Shown piece by piece: positions 12,320 to 23,549 of a DNA stretch of 64,000 nt. Where the stretch lies: positions 57,579,953 to 57,643,952 of the forward strand of contig OY755239.1 of NCBI GenBank assembly GCA_963576725.1. The letters are read 5' to 3'. The notes under the pieces are model-generated. The model was given only the letters and a program-made list of their open reading frames with translations. It was not told where the DNA came from and searched no databases. Numbering within the stretch: position 1 is the stretch's first letter; every line of letters begins with the position of its first letter. The translations under genes and the position numbers were made by a program. The DNA comes from Azorinus chamasolen (Eukaryota; Mollusca; Bivalvia; Cardiida; Solecurtidae).

Positions 12320-12545
12320 TCTGAACGCACTTACAAGCGGATTAGCCCCAGATCCGACAGATCCAGAGGCCAGAAGGAGCCGTCTGATCAAAGTCTACTG
12401 TGCATGTTTATGCAGTTATATAGGTCTGATTCTATAGTTTCTGCCATGGCCAAAACTACCAGCAAGAATATCATTCGAATTGATATTCTTGAAATCATAA
12501 ATTCTTTTATGAATAGTCATGAGGTGAATGTTGCAGAGTATATTA
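12320..12545 (+). mobile_element. Family B2 element, degraded
   Basis: Has ggagccgtctgatcaaagtc, gtttatgcagttatatagg, gattctatagtttctgcc and a gaatagtcatgaggtg tail. Termini not clear. Confidence 0.5.
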
Positions 12546-12575
12546 AATAAAGTGCATTGCCCTTCTGTATAGATA

Positions 12576-12772
12576 TACAGTAGAACCCCTCTATTGCGAC
12601 CGATTAATGAATAAACATGGGTGTCTTTATAAGCAGGTGGTTGCTTAATGCGGGACAAAGGTAATGCAGAAAGCTTTCTGCATTACTTTTGTCCTGCATT
12701 AAGCTACCACCTGCACCTAACACCCATAATTATACCTCTTTTAGGTGGTCGCATTAGCGGGGTTTTATTGTA
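12576..12772. mobile_element. Family A MITE (GCGACCAC-type ends)
   Basis: Ends TACAGTAGAACCCCTCTA and the complement; inner arm gcaggtggttgcttaatg. The centre is shortened to cagaaagctttctg, lacking the usual cctataggag. Confidence 0.85.
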
Positions 12773-12782
12773 GATAAAATTG

Positions 12783-12960
12783 CGTACCAAAATACTAGAA
12801 TCGTCATTTCTCCACCAAAGCCTCTACTGGGACCACTCTTTAGAATCGTCTATTCTACAATCGTCTCGAAGAGAGAGGCCACAGTCTAAGATTTGGTGGA
12901 GAAATAAAGCAGCTATTCTCGAAAATGTTTAAATTTACGCATCTTATCTGGACCTATGGC
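12783..12960 (+). mobile_element. Family F element, short form
   Basis: Reads gaatcgtcatttctccacc ... gatttggtggagaaataaag, with the arm gggaccactctttagaatcg partly disrupted near the centre, then ctattctcgaaaatg. Confidence 0.6.
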
Positions 12961-13232
12961 CTTTATATACGTGTTATAATAGTATTGCTCCTACATAAAT
13001 CCATCATAACAGCCAGCTGTGAAAGGTTTGAACATTCACCCCTCCTTGAACAAATATACTTTGCTCGCGATAAAATGTTACGGTAATGCAAATAAGTGCG
13101 TGTCAAATTGTCGGAAAAGTATGGAAAGTATTTGACTAAAAATCTCATGTAAGACACTATAGTTAATGAACAATACATATACTGAAACCGTCCACCACAC
13201 CAACAATACCCATCTCTTAGCACTCTTTGCAC

Positions 13233-13424
13233 TACAGTAAAGCCCCGTGGTTGAAACCACATAGTTTATTAACACAGGAGTCAGTAAAAGCAGTAAAAGT
13301 GGTTGCTTAATGAAGAACAAAAGTAATACAGAAAGTTCCTATGGAAGAAAGGAACTTTCTGTACTTCTTTGTCTCTGCATTAAGCTACCGCCTGTTTCAA
13401 AATCTTGAAGTATGCTTTACTGTA
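13233..13424. mobile_element. Family A MITE, asymmetric
   Basis: TA-flanked ends TACAGTAAAGCCCC / CTTTACTGTA. Arms gtggttgcttaatgaag and cattaagctaccgcctg; core gttcctatggaagaaaggaac. Confidence 0.75.
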
Positions 13425-14171
13425 CCTCATTGCATGTTTGATGTTACAGACATACAGTTAATTAACATGTGTAAAAGTCAGTCAACACTTTCCACTAACC
13501 TACTGAAACATTTTTATTAAATATTTCATTGCATAATCATTGCTTATTAAGGCACTGAAAATCATTATACATAATATGTGTTTTCGTCGAATGCCATGCT
13601 TATATTGTACTCTATTCTAAGTAAATAGATTCCTGTAATTCTTAAAATGATTCAATATTTGCGACGTTCCCTGGAAAGTACCTTTGCCTTGCAACCACGA
13701 TAGACCTAGCTCAAACAATACGATAATGTTTTGATTCAGGTTTACACTGTCCAAGAGAGTAGCTAATATATATTTTCCCCATGAAAGCATTGTATGGATG
13801 ACAAGGGCAAATGTTAATAACACGTACATACGCTAACAGTACTTCAACAGTCAACGAAACAATATACTTTGTCTATTGGAAAAATAAAACGTATTGTCTT
13901 TTACATTGTAATTATGTTTTGAATAGAGTATACTTTAGTCGATAGAATGAGAACGGACATGTTCTTTCTAATTAATTTAGATTTCCCACTGATTTATAGC
14001 TTTTATCGACATTTTTACAGACATTTGTGAGTTAGAGTGTACCATATAACACGTTAACGCGTCAGCAATCCCGTAATGTTAAATGAAAAAGTAGTAAAGT
14101 CAAGCAGGAAAAGACACACACAAAACGCAACCAACACCAAAACACCAACAGAAAGCAAGAAACACATCCAC

Positions 14172-14255
14172 ACAACCACACGTACGCACGCACGCACGTA
14201 CGCACGCTCGCGCACACGCACGCACGCACGCCCGCACGCGCACACACAAACACAC
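14172..14255. repeat. ACGC/ACAC microsatellite
   Basis: Runs of cacgcacg and gcacacgc. The open frames on both strands across this block are low-complexity Arg/Thr/His or Cys/Val repeats, not genes. Confidence 0.85.
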
Positions 14256-14826
14256 GAGACGAGAACATCAAATACAAACAAAAGCACTAATACAAAGGCA
14301 CAAAGACACCCAACAAACATAAAAGCAAGGGTGACAAAGAAGTCTACACCTTGTTTTCTTGCAATCAAACCGAGTCGACTCTAGGTGTAATCACACAACT
14401 GCGGTTTGTATATGGTTATTCTATTAAGTTATTCTTCTTTCTTCCACACAAGGAGTAACACACGAGTTAAATTTTTATTTGCTATAGTTATCCAATGATT
14501 TCCAAAAAGGATCGCAAATTGGTAAATGCGGCGTGATAAATGTGTCAAGGCTTTCTTGGGTTGCAACTGTACATTGCACGTTACTATAAACTAACATTTA
14601 AAGTTTTATTTATGCATGTATAAGTGAAACTGTCAATATTACTTTGAATGAATGTAATTGTTACTTTTAAGGTTATGGGGAACCTCTGTTGGGATTCTAC
14701 TCTTTTAATAACAAACCCTTATATCACCCCTTAGTTTCGTACTACATACTTAACGATTCTCATTCTTATTAATAACAAAAAAGTTTGTTCAAACCGATAT
14801 ATGCTCGTTCCATCTCTTAGGAACTG

Positions 14827-14939
14827 TTAATACCGAGTAAACAGCTTGAATCCTGATGAGACGCCGAGTTATTCGGCGTCTCATCTGTATCCAAGCTGTT
14901 TGAAAATGCCAATCAAGTCCCACTGAGCATAATGGTTAA
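14827..14939 (+). mobile_element. Short family D element with TTAA ends
   Basis: TTAA at each end, perfect core gagacgccgagttattcggc / gcgtctcatc, arms aaacagcttgaatcc / ccaagctgttt. At 113 bp it is the most compact D copy and shows that D uses TTAA. Confidence 0.7.
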
Positions 14940-15249
14940 CAGTGCCTATCATTTAACCGATAATTAAGTATAATATTAGCGCCCTTGGTTCCTACCCCGC
15001 TATACGTAACATACACCAAATACAATTCATCTGTTTACTATTACATGTTAACAAGCACTAAACACTAATCAATTATTTACACGGATATGGCTTAGCGGAA
15101 CAGAATACTTCATGAATGATTAATAACGTGTAGCCTAAATTATCCCCTATACAAACCACCGTTGGAGCGATCCGAAGTAAAGTAAGATACACGTGCTTTG
15201 TTGGATTGTATTCTACGGTGTGCCAACTATGATTACAGAATAACCTGTC

Positions 15250-15479
15250 TTAACCCATTATCCCAAATGCTTTTTTTAGATCCATCAACTTTGAATAAAT
15301 CTACCGAAAAGGAGCATTAACTAGAAGAAAAGGAAAACTGTAGAATTTTGTTGTTTGAAACCATTGTGTAAAAAAGAGCATTTTCTCCTATAGGAGCAAC
15401 TGCTCTATTTATCACAATGTTTTCACATAGGGACTTTTACGGAGTCGTCAGAAGCCGTCAATATTAGGGAATGGATTAA
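15250..15479 (-). mobile_element. Family C TTAA element
   Basis: TTAACCCATT... to ...GGGAATGGATTAA; palindrome ctcctataggag flanked by gaaaccattgtg / cacaatg; includes taaatctaccgaaaaggag. Confidence 0.8.
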
Positions 15480-15481
15480 GC

Positions 15482-15666
15482 GGCCAGTCATTTATTAACA
15501 TAGGATTTTTAAAAACAGTTGTTGCTTAATGCAGGGCAAAAGGAATTCAGAAATCTCCTATTAGAGATTTATGTATTACTTTTGGCCTGCATTCAGCTAC
15601 CACAATCCTTACATACCCATAATTAGGTCATTTTTTGATGGCCGCGTAAGACAGGTTTTCCTGTAC
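15482..15666. mobile_element. Family A MITE, diverged
   Basis: gttgttgcttaatgcaggg ... cctgcattcagctaccac with core atctcctattagagat; right end aggttttcctgta. Directly abuts the C element. Confidence 0.65.
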
Positions 15667-15774
15667 ATTGTTGAATAATAGCGATACATAATCATAGATA
15701 CTACCAACGAATATTAAGTTATCCTTTAATCCCTAACCTTTCAGAGTAGGACAGTTAATCAGTGTTTAACTATA

Positions 15775-15900
15775 GAGCCCATTCAGTATGAAAGGCTTAA
15801 ACTTGCTAGAGGATTGAATGGCAAACTCAGATCTAGGAGCCCTCTGATCTGGGTCTACCCTATATGCAAATGCCACTGTATGCCTGTTCCGGGTTGGAAG
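15775..15900 (+). mobile_element. Palindromic element related to 49,400-49,560
   Basis: Shares cagtatgaaaggctta, acttgctagag, ccctctgatctgggtc and atgcaaatgc with the copy near 49.4 kb; left arm of the palindrome is lost. Confidence 0.5.
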
Positions 15901-16399
15901 TGCTTATATCGAACAACAGAATGACCCGCATGTATATTCAGTAGTCAATTACCGATATATTGAAGTGAATGTACGAGTATTTTGGCATACCAAGATTAAT
16001 AAAAACATTCAAATTCTCAATTAATTTGAAAATACTGTATAAGCGTATCGTAGAAGTATATGAATCGATTTATGTATTTTCTCAGCAACATTCAATTGAC
16101 AATATCAATGTGGCGTCGGACATTTCCTTTTCATGTTCTGCATTTCCAAACAGATGACGGAATAAACAAAAATATAACGTTGATTAAAATAATGAAACCT
16201 TGGATCCTTTGTGGACGCTTGTATCTGCTCATACACTCTTTTGTGTCGCTCTATCCAAACCATCCAATTAGAAATCCTTTCTCTTGTGCCACCATGGTTA
16301 GCCTTTACCTTTCTCCCGCTATTCACGACCTCACTCGCATTTGAGACCTAACATCTCGCCAAACTTTAAACCATTCTATCCTACGTCTATGTAAAACTC

Positions 16400-16581
16400 A
16401 CTTATTGAAACCATTGTGATAAATAGAACATTTGCTCCATAGGAGCAAATGCTCTATTTTATCACAATGGTTTCAAAACTAAACAATTCTAAAATTCTCC
16501 TTTTTTGTAGTTAATGCTCCTTTTCGGTAGGTTAATTCAAAGAGATTTGATCTAAAAATAGTCTAGGAAAGAATGAGTTAA
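16400..16581 (+). mobile_element. Family C element, left end eroded
   Basis: gaaaccattgtgataaatag / tatcacaatggtttc around tttgctccataggagc; right end gaatgagttaa. Confidence 0.7.
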
Positions 16582-16813
16582 TAGTTTCAATAAGTGAACC
16601 ATTGCACAAGATCGAACTTTGAGCAGACCTTATTGTTTCACAGCATGCTAAAGGTTATTTGTTATATGGGAGGTTGTTATCATTTCCATCAGTATCAAAG
16701 AGGAACACAGGAATCCTATACACATGTGAGATTAAAAAAACATTACAGTTTGGTCATGTACTCTATGAAATTCTACAAGAATTATCTATCTATTGATCTT
16801 GTATGCTATGAGA

Positions 16814-17043
16814 TTTATCCATTTCCTCCTATTGACATATTTTGTTGCCTATGTAAGAGTCGAAAAGTCATTGTAAAACCCAGTTTGACAAATAGAGCAT
16901 TTGCTCCGTAGTAGGAGCAAATGCTCTATTTATCACAATGGTTTAAAAACTTCACAATTCTAAACTTTTCATTTTCTCTAGTACATGTAAAATGCTCCTT
17001 TTCGGTAGATAACCATGAGGTCGGGTCTATAGATATTGGTTAA
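16814..17043 (+). mobile_element. Family C element inside minisatellite
   Basis: Left end TTATCCATTTCCTCC, right end ggttaa. Core gcatttgctccgtagtagg. Sits exactly at the TTAA of a repeat unit (ctatgaga^TTAAAC). Confidence 0.7.
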
Positions 17044-17238
17044 ACAAGAAGTACGGTTTGATCCGATACGCTAAAAGATTAAACAGGAGCTACGGTTTGA
17101 TTATATACACTATGAGATTAAACAGGAATGTTGGTTTAATCATATACGCTATGAAATTAAACAAGAATGTCGGTTTGATCCTATACTCTATGAAAATAAA
17201 CAGGAATTACGATTTGTCTTGTACATGTATGCTATGCA

Positions 17239-17468
17239 TTTAACCCATTACCTCATAGGCTATTTTTGGATACAACCTCTTTGAATAAATCTACCGAAAA
17301 GGAGCATTAACTAGAAAAAAAGGAAAATTTTAAAATTTTGTAGTTTGAAACTATTGTGATAAATAGAGCATTTGCTCCTATAGGAGCAAATGCTCTATTT
17401 ATCACAATGGTTTCACAAAGTGACTTTTACAGAGTCGTCAAAAGTCGTCAATATGAGGGAATGGGTTA
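17239..17468 (-). mobile_element. Family C element inside minisatellite, second insertion
   Basis: TTAA both ends, perfect core tttgctcctataggagcaaa. Opposite orientation to the previous copy and inserted at the equivalent TTAA of a later repeat unit. Confidence 0.85.
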
Positions 17469-17699
17469 AACATGAATTACTGTATGGTCCCATACCTTAT
17501 GCAATTAAACAGAAATTGCGGTTTGAATATATATACTGTGATATTAAGAAATGCGGCTACTTTAGGCGGGAATTAGGGTATGTCCTATGTGATATTAAAT
17601 TAACCAAACGCTTTATGTTAATCATCGTTGAACTTTAAATCTACCATCACCAGCGCTATATATTTTGTATACGTGACGGTGTCGCGCAGTTTAAGTCTT

Positions 17700-17830
17700 A
17701 GATAAGATTTCTAAATTAAAACATTTTCAAGAAGATCTCCTTTATGTCTCTTCGAGGCGATTCTAAAGACATTACAACATAGTGTTTGGTGAGAAATGAC
17801 GAATTTATTTTTTTAATACGCACTTTTATT
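17700..17830 (-). mobile_element. Half of a family F element
   Basis: Only one arm: tctcttcgaggcgattctaa, acaacatagtgtttggtg, gacgaatttatt. Confidence 0.45.
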
Positions 17831-18690
17831 TATTGCTCTGTCAATGCGCTCAAATACTGTCGATTGTTTCGGTTAATTCGATCGTAGAGGTTTCGCTTCT
17901 CCTCGTATATTAATTTATGTTTGCTGTCACTCATACTTACAATATTATCATTTCATAATACTTCACTATTCTTTGGTTAGTTTATGCCTCGCTTCTTACA
18001 CTGAAGATTAACACCATTCTGTCCGTCTACCCATAAGTCCGTACATCATTCAATGCGAAGACTCGACGTACATTGTTATGTTGTGCCGAAGTTTAGAAGT
18101 GTTTGACATAGGGTCATGAAACTGTCGGAAGGTTTGACCAAAAGTCATGAAAATGTCTGACAGTAGGTCAATATATAAACGTATGCGCTTATGGTATGGT
18201 TTTAGAATTCGCACAGTAACACTAGAATTATAGTCTTTTTCATTGACATGTGGTATACTTGTCCTATAGACATAGTTCTAATTTGATATGAACATCCCCA
18301 CTGGAAAATAAAAGAAGATAAAGAGCAGAGTATAGTTGAGAGTGTAATATTCCATAACAGCTACATAGAAGCAATATTTATGTGACCATACATGTTCTAT
18401 AATTATGTTTCATCATGCGCATTCAATATAAAATGCCGTAAAGATTTTTATTAAACTATTATTATTATTATTATGGTATTATACAACGGATTTTCTAAAA
18501 TGCAGGCAACTGCTTCTCAGCTGTATCCATGTAGTGTTGACTATGTGTTCGGATGTCTGTGCAGTTTTATCACATGGATGTAATCTTACTTTTCTCCTAG
18601 GAAAGAATGTAAGTTTTTTTGCCCTGTTTATTGTTTATATCGCACATTCTCATGTTTCAAATACCAGTTTTACATGTGTAGATGATATAG
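17831..18690. other. No recognisable feature
   Basis: AT-rich; a short ATT microsatellite at 18,461-18,474 and tcatgaaa-type short direct repeats near 18,115-18,160 are the only structure. Confidence 0.35.
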
Positions 18691-19104
18691 TATAATAATT
18701 CTGGAATTTTAAAACAGGTGGTAGCTTAATGCAGGACAAATGTTATACAGGAGCTTTCTGTATTACATTTACCCTACATTAACCCTTCGCTTGCTATACA
18801 CGTCAATACACCTACCTGTAAATAGTGAAGACCCAGATGAGACAGCTCCTGCAGGAGCTGTCTCATCAGGGTCTGCACTATTTACAAGTTAATTGTGCAA
18901 CCAGTGCACTCCACAGCACTGATTGCACAGCGAAATACTTGTACACAGTGAAGATATATGTAATTATATACAACAGGGCCTGGGTAAAGAGGGAGAAATG
19001 TATTTTAGAATTCAGCAAGAGAAGGGTTAAGCAACCACCTGTTTTACAGACTCCTGTGTTAGTATGTATATTATCGCATTAGTGACACAGGGGTTTACTC
19101 TAAA
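18691..19104. mobile_element. Family A MITE split by a B1 element
   Basis: Left half acaggtggtagcttaatgca ... ccctaca, right half gcaaccacctgttttaca. Removing the B1 copy and one TTAA restores the A arm ccctacaTTAAgcaacc. Confidence 0.8.
18779..19030 (+). mobile_element. Family B1 TTAA element, copy 2 (nested)
   Basis: TTAACCCTTCGCTTGC to agagaagggTTAA; core cagctcctgcaggagctg. Target is the TTAA of the A arm. Confidence 0.9.
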
Positions 19105-19729
19105 ATCATTTGTGTTCTCACTTTAATTTCAAGTTTGGGTAGGCATACATCAGGAATATGTTATTATGATTTAATATTCACTCTTATCCGAATGTTTTCT
19201 TTAGCATTTAAGAAATATACTACGTTTTGTATTCTGTCATACAGAAACTCCATTGTCGAAATCAAGAGAGATTCTAGTGGTAGTTTGATGGAATACGTAA
19301 ACTAGATTAGAATACAGAACGGGCGAAACATGGATAATATATGATTCGCCAGCTAATCAATATTATGCCATACATGGTGAGCAAGGTTTAAAGTTGTATT
19401 GTGGTTAACAGTGTATCACGTTAGTCTGAAATAAAGTGAACACCATCAACATACAATGGTGGTTTATCTAAAGATACTATGTAACTTAATTGCAGAGACA
19501 TGTTAGATATATTTAAAGTATATAAACAATTACCCGAAAGCTACCAACAGTGTTTATCGTATAATTGTTAGTAATTGACCGTAACCATGAATACATATTT
19601 TATAGAATCAAACGTGCGACGAATATTGTTCATAAATCTATATATATGGAACGTAAATTGATAAACGATAAACATGTCTATAGCAATTACATAATGAATA
19701 AACATAAAGTGTACAAACACATGTGTTGC
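19105..19729. other. No recognisable feature
   Basis: AT-rich, no credible coding frame. Confidence 0.35.
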
Positions 19730-19889
19730 TTAACCCGTTCCCTTATATTGACGCCATTCGACGCTTCTGTAAAAGTCACTTTTAGAAACCATTGTGATAA
19801 AAGAGAATTTGCTCCATAGGAACCGTCTGATCTGGGTCTACTCTGTTTGCAAATGCATGAAAACCGGTTTATATGAGGAAAAGGGTTAA
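19730..19889 (+). mobile_element. Chimeric element: left half family C, right half family B2
   Basis: Left: TTAACCCGTTCCC, gacgcttctgtaaaagtcac, gaaaccattgtgataaaag, tttgctcc (family C). Right after ataggaa: ccgtctgatctgggtctac, tctgtttgcaaatgc, gaggaaaagggTTAA (family B2). The switch is at the palindrome centre. Confidence 0.8.
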
Positions 19890-20199
19890 CGCTTTCTTTC
19901 ATATCAACCCGCTTTTTGACATATTTGCCAACAAAGTAAACCAAGAGTCTAATCAGGGCCTGGTCTGTTTACCAACGGTATTATATATCTTAATGTTTGT
20001 GTTTCTTCCAATCTGTCTATTATTTGAACATTGGCTAATACATTTTAATGGTGTTATTTGTGTTACATGGATATTAAGCAGGGAAAGTGTTAACGAATGT
20101 CAAAATGATAAGTTGACATTACATTGTGAATGCCGATTTATTCTATACGAATGCGTTAAACTAAACACGTTTAATATTGTTTCGAGGCATGAAACAGTA

Positions 20200-20850
20200 A
20201 TATAAGTCTTTATTTTCTGTGTAAATCAAATGAACTCACACAATTGGGATAGCGTGGTAAAAAGATGCGGGGACAGGAATGTCTGTTTATTGCCCTAATG
20301 ATGGGCAGCAATCGATATTAACACAATAAAACCTTTTCCGTTGATGGGTACACTCTTAAAAAGATATTTTGTTGATTTGTAGAGAGGAATAAAATGCTCA
20401 CACAGTGTCATAAACGACATAACGAACAAGTAATTTGATCATTGGAGGACTTCGGATGGAACACAGTTAAACTGCTGAGTAGCTATTCATCTCGCGAGGA
20501 AATGCATTAAGGAGACTAGAAAGCATTTTAGTCAATTACTGGACGCATTGTGGAATGTCCATGGAACTTAAAACAATTCAATGTGTAATATATACAAATC
20601 GACGTATGTAAATATTCCGTTTGTTAATTTGCATTACTGTGCATTGAACTCACTGCTGTAAGATCGTGTGTCCTTTATATGTCATTTTAGGTAAGTATGG
20701 TAACACTTACATGCCACATAACCGTCGTCATCTATTCGCTCGTCTTTTGACCCGTCCATCTATGTCCCAGTCACGTGTATGCCGTCACATTATGACGCAA
20801 GAATAGACTTTTGAATAGTTTTCTATCTAAACAAGTCTCCTTCATGTGAT
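20200..20850. other. No recognisable feature
   Basis: AT-rich sequence without a supported gene or repeat. Confidence 0.35.
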
Positions 20851-20851
20851 A

Positions 20852-21048
20852 TACATTAAAACCCATCTAAACCGGAATTGTAGTAGAGAACAAGTGGCAG
20901 GTGGCTGCTTAATGCAGGATGAAAGTCGTGCAGAAAGCTCCTAGAGGAGCTTTCTGCATGACTTTTACCATGCATTAATCTGCCACCTTTCTCCAAGACA
21001 TTGTATTGATACCAAATCGAGCGTCCGGTTTAGAGGGGCTTTACTGTA
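20852..21048. mobile_element. Family A MITE (AAACCGGA-type ends)
   Basis: Ends TACATTAAAACCC and gctttactgta; arms ggtggctgcttaatgcagg; core aagctcctagaggagctt. Shares its terminal TA with the next element. Confidence 0.85.
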
Positions 21049-21075
21049 CAGTGGTAAATACGCTATTCCTACCCA

Positions 21076-21192
21076 CTTAACGCGTTTCTTACGCGTTACC
21101 TAACCGTTCGTTACCCGTTTCTTAGCCGTTTCGTTAAACGGGTTTTTAACCGTTTGTTTACGCGTTACTTAACGCGTTTCCTAAACGTTTAA
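21076..21192 (+). repeat. Left subterminal array of TTAMSCGTTT units
   Basis: About ten imperfect units, including taacgcgttt, ttacgcgtta, taaccgttcg, ttacccgttt, ttagccgttt, taaccgtttg. Possible transposase or MYB-type (AACCGTT) binding sites; inference only. Confidence 0.7.
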
Positions 21193-22307
21193 GAGCCCGG
21201 ATGAAAGGGGAGTAATCATGGACAAAAGGGGGGTAATCCTTGATATGGCCTTTCTCATTTACCTGTTGGACACTCCTGATATGTAAAACTAAGATCAACA
21301 GTATTTAAACTTTTAATTTTCGTTTCATTTCCATAAGATCTAGCTAGATCTAGATCTATATTAAAATATAGATCTACAGTCTCATTGCGTTCATCTATGT
21401 GTTGTAAAATGTATTTTTGCTACTGTACGTACAGTACCGTAGCAGATATAGCAGAAGTATTTTACAATAGATCTAGATCATATCAATCTAAACTATCTTT
21501 AAAACTAGAATTTATATTAATCTAAATTTTAAATTGGTATAAAACGTTGGAATTTAACTTTGTGCTGAGCCATAGATCTACAATTATTCAAAACATAGTT
21601 TTCTTGTATTTTTGGAGAAGATAACAAATCATACTTTTAGATAATTGGGCACATTATTTGGTATTTCTGTTACGTAATAGTTCGTAACTTTGTTGATAAG
21701 AAAGCAGTGGTGTGATCACTGTCAAGACCATTGTCCCCTGCTGAGAAAATAACTAGCGAATTTACTGACCATCTGGCAGCTTTGCTGGTATATTTAGGCT
21801 GGGTAAACAATAAAGTCTTCAACTAAAACAATTTATTTTCATGCATTCATAACAATTATATAGTTAGTTTTTTTTAATTATTTGAATGCGGGGAACAAAA
21901 ATACTGACATTTGAAAGCAGTGTAAACACAGACAATATAGCTCCAAAATTAGGGTGTTTATCAGGGTCTTCACTAGTATTTTCATAGGCCTGATTAAAAA
22001 TCACCTAGCAAATTTAAGCCTGGTAATAATGAATGGAATATACAGTTAAACAATAATGAGCCATTCCACTTTTAAATTTCGGCATACAAAGGTTTAATCT
22101 TCACAAAGTTACAAAATAATAAGAACGTTTTCATAGTTATATGTGAGCATGAACTATGTTTATTTGTTTAAAACGCTTTAGATCTACCTCATAATGATGA
22201 AAACACCTTTGAAAACAGAATAGGTTCAAATCAGATTGCTCGCGTGGAAGCCGTTTGATCTTGGGTCTGCATTATTTGCTTATCCCATTACATACACATG
22301 GATATAA

Positions 22308-22540
22308 CACTCTAACGCCTTTGCGAACAGAGTAAACCTAGACATGAAGGATCTTCTAGGGACCGTCGGATCAGGGCCCACGCTGCTTATGAAATAATAA
22401 ATTAATAGACCTGACTATATTTTCTACAAATATCAAAAAGGCGTGTGCACTTATACCGTTGTTAAATTCAGCAAGATCTAATAAATAATCATGATGTCAT
22501 TTTTTTCTGACAGAAATATTCAAATGGGAAAAGGTTAAGA
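22308..22540 (+). mobile_element. Family B2 element inside the 2-kb element, degraded
   Basis: cgcctttgcgaacagagtaa, gaccgtcggatcagggccc, catgatgtcatttttt and gggaaaaggttaag. A further weak core lies at 22,205-22,290. Confidence 0.55.
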
Positions 22541-22754
22541 AATAGAATAGATCTGAATTCTGTAGTAGGTTTATTCATTCTAGATCCCAAATTTGGTGAT
22601 TTACTTCGTGACAGTTTTTTATCTGAAATGTAGAAACCTAATCAAAAAGAACTAATTATTCAGTCCATTTGTTTGATATACAGTGGATATCTGATATTAT
22701 AGCTTTGTACAAACAAAATTTAAGAACATATCATTAACTAAATGAGCAAATCGT

Positions 22755-22830
22755 CGACACTAGCCGGGATTGAACCGCTAAACGTTCGTTGAGTGATGAA
22801 TCGATTCTTATTTTGGCTAACCAGTTTCAT
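22755..22830 (-). repeat. tRNA-like B-box fragment
   Basis: Minus strand reads gcggttcaatcccggc, a textbook B-box/T-arm shape, preceded by ggttagccaaaataag. No full cloverleaf; likely SINE head relic. Confidence 0.35.
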
Positions 22831-22922
22831 TCGGACTTTTTTGAAAACGGCTATCATCGATAAGATCCGAAATCTCCGCATGAAACGGAAAACTTATGCA
22901 CCTACCGCAACTTCTCTCGTAT

Positions 22923-23040
22923 AATCGTTTCTTTACGCGTTTAACGCGTGTAAACCGTTTATCTCGTAACCGTTCGTTAACCGTTCGTTAACCGTTCACT
23001 ACCCGTTTCTTACGCGTAGAAAAACGGGTAAATGGGTAGG
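22923..23040 (+). repeat. Right subterminal array of TTAACCGTTCG units
   Basis: Includes three consecutive ttaaccgttc units and flanking acgcgt and acccgttt forms. Same strand sense as the left array although the terminal repeats are inverted. Confidence 0.7.
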
Positions 23041-23123
23041 AATAGCGTATTTACCACTGTATTTACAATAAAAAAGCTCAATTTTTCAAATAGTTTACAA
23101 ATAATCAATTAATCCATACCATA

Positions 23124-23332
23124 TACAGTAAAACCCCGCTAATGCGACCACCTAAAAGAGGTATAATTATGGGTGCTAGATGCAGGTGATAGCTTAATGC
23201 AGGACAAAAGTAATACAGAAAGCTCCTAGAGGAGCTTTCTGTATTACTTTTGTCATGCATTAAGCAACCACCTGCTTATAAAGACACCCATGTTTATTCA
23301 TTAAGTGGTCGCATTAGAGGGTTTCTACTGTA
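23124..23332. mobile_element. Family A MITE (GCGACCAC-type ends)
   Basis: Very regular 209-bp palindrome: TACAGTAAAACCCCGCTAA..., arms gcttaatgcaggacaaaag, core aaagctcctagaggagcttt, TA flanks. Confidence 0.9.
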
Positions 23333-23549
23333 TTGTGTATATTTTATTCAGTTGAATCTATCAATGTTCGAGCATATACCACTCTGTGTACTTAATGCAA
23401 GCTATATATGGGCGACCTTAGTTGCATATTGTATTTTTGTCTGAGAGGACAATCGGTTAATAATGTTTGCGATGGTACATTATGTACAAAGATAGTATTG
23501 AATTAAAACATTAATTGACCATTATCTCGATAAGCGCGACATGACTCAC

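Larger units (their letters stand above)
16690..17640 (+). repeat. 39-bp minisatellite, interrupted by two family C elements
   Basis: The unit resembles ctatgaaattaaacagg + aatgtcggtttgatcctata. Clear units lie at 17,043-17,238, with diverged ones before 16,814 and after 17,468. The open frame at 17,058-17,243 is a 13-residue repeat (RLNRNVGLIIYAM-like) because 39 is divisible by three; I do not regard it as a gene. Confidence 0.7.
21047..23061. mobile_element. 2.0-kb TIR element with AACCGTT-type subterminal arrays
   Basis: Left end TACAGTGGTAAATACGCTAT and right end its complement, continuing as attcctaccca, with TA flanks. Just inside both ends lie arrays of about ten-base units (TTAACGCGTTT, TAACCGTTCG, TTACCCGTTT). 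No transposase frame is visible, so it is non-autonomous. It contains a B2 copy and a tRNA-like fragment. Confidence 0.75.

Noticed and set aside
14054..14384. Open frames of about 100 residues on both strands
   Set aside because: They cross an ACGC/ACAC microsatellite; composition is low complexity and both strands are open.
19873..20205. 110-residue frame with hydrophobic stretch
   Set aside because: Begins inside the end of a TTAA element and continues into AT-rich sequence; no homology recognised and no splice context.
12416..23444. Similar short open frames at 12,416-12,658 (minus) and 23,250-23,444 (plus) beginning near IKQPPAYKDTHVYSL
   Set aside because: They lie in the arms of family A MITEs and are alike only because the repeats are alike.
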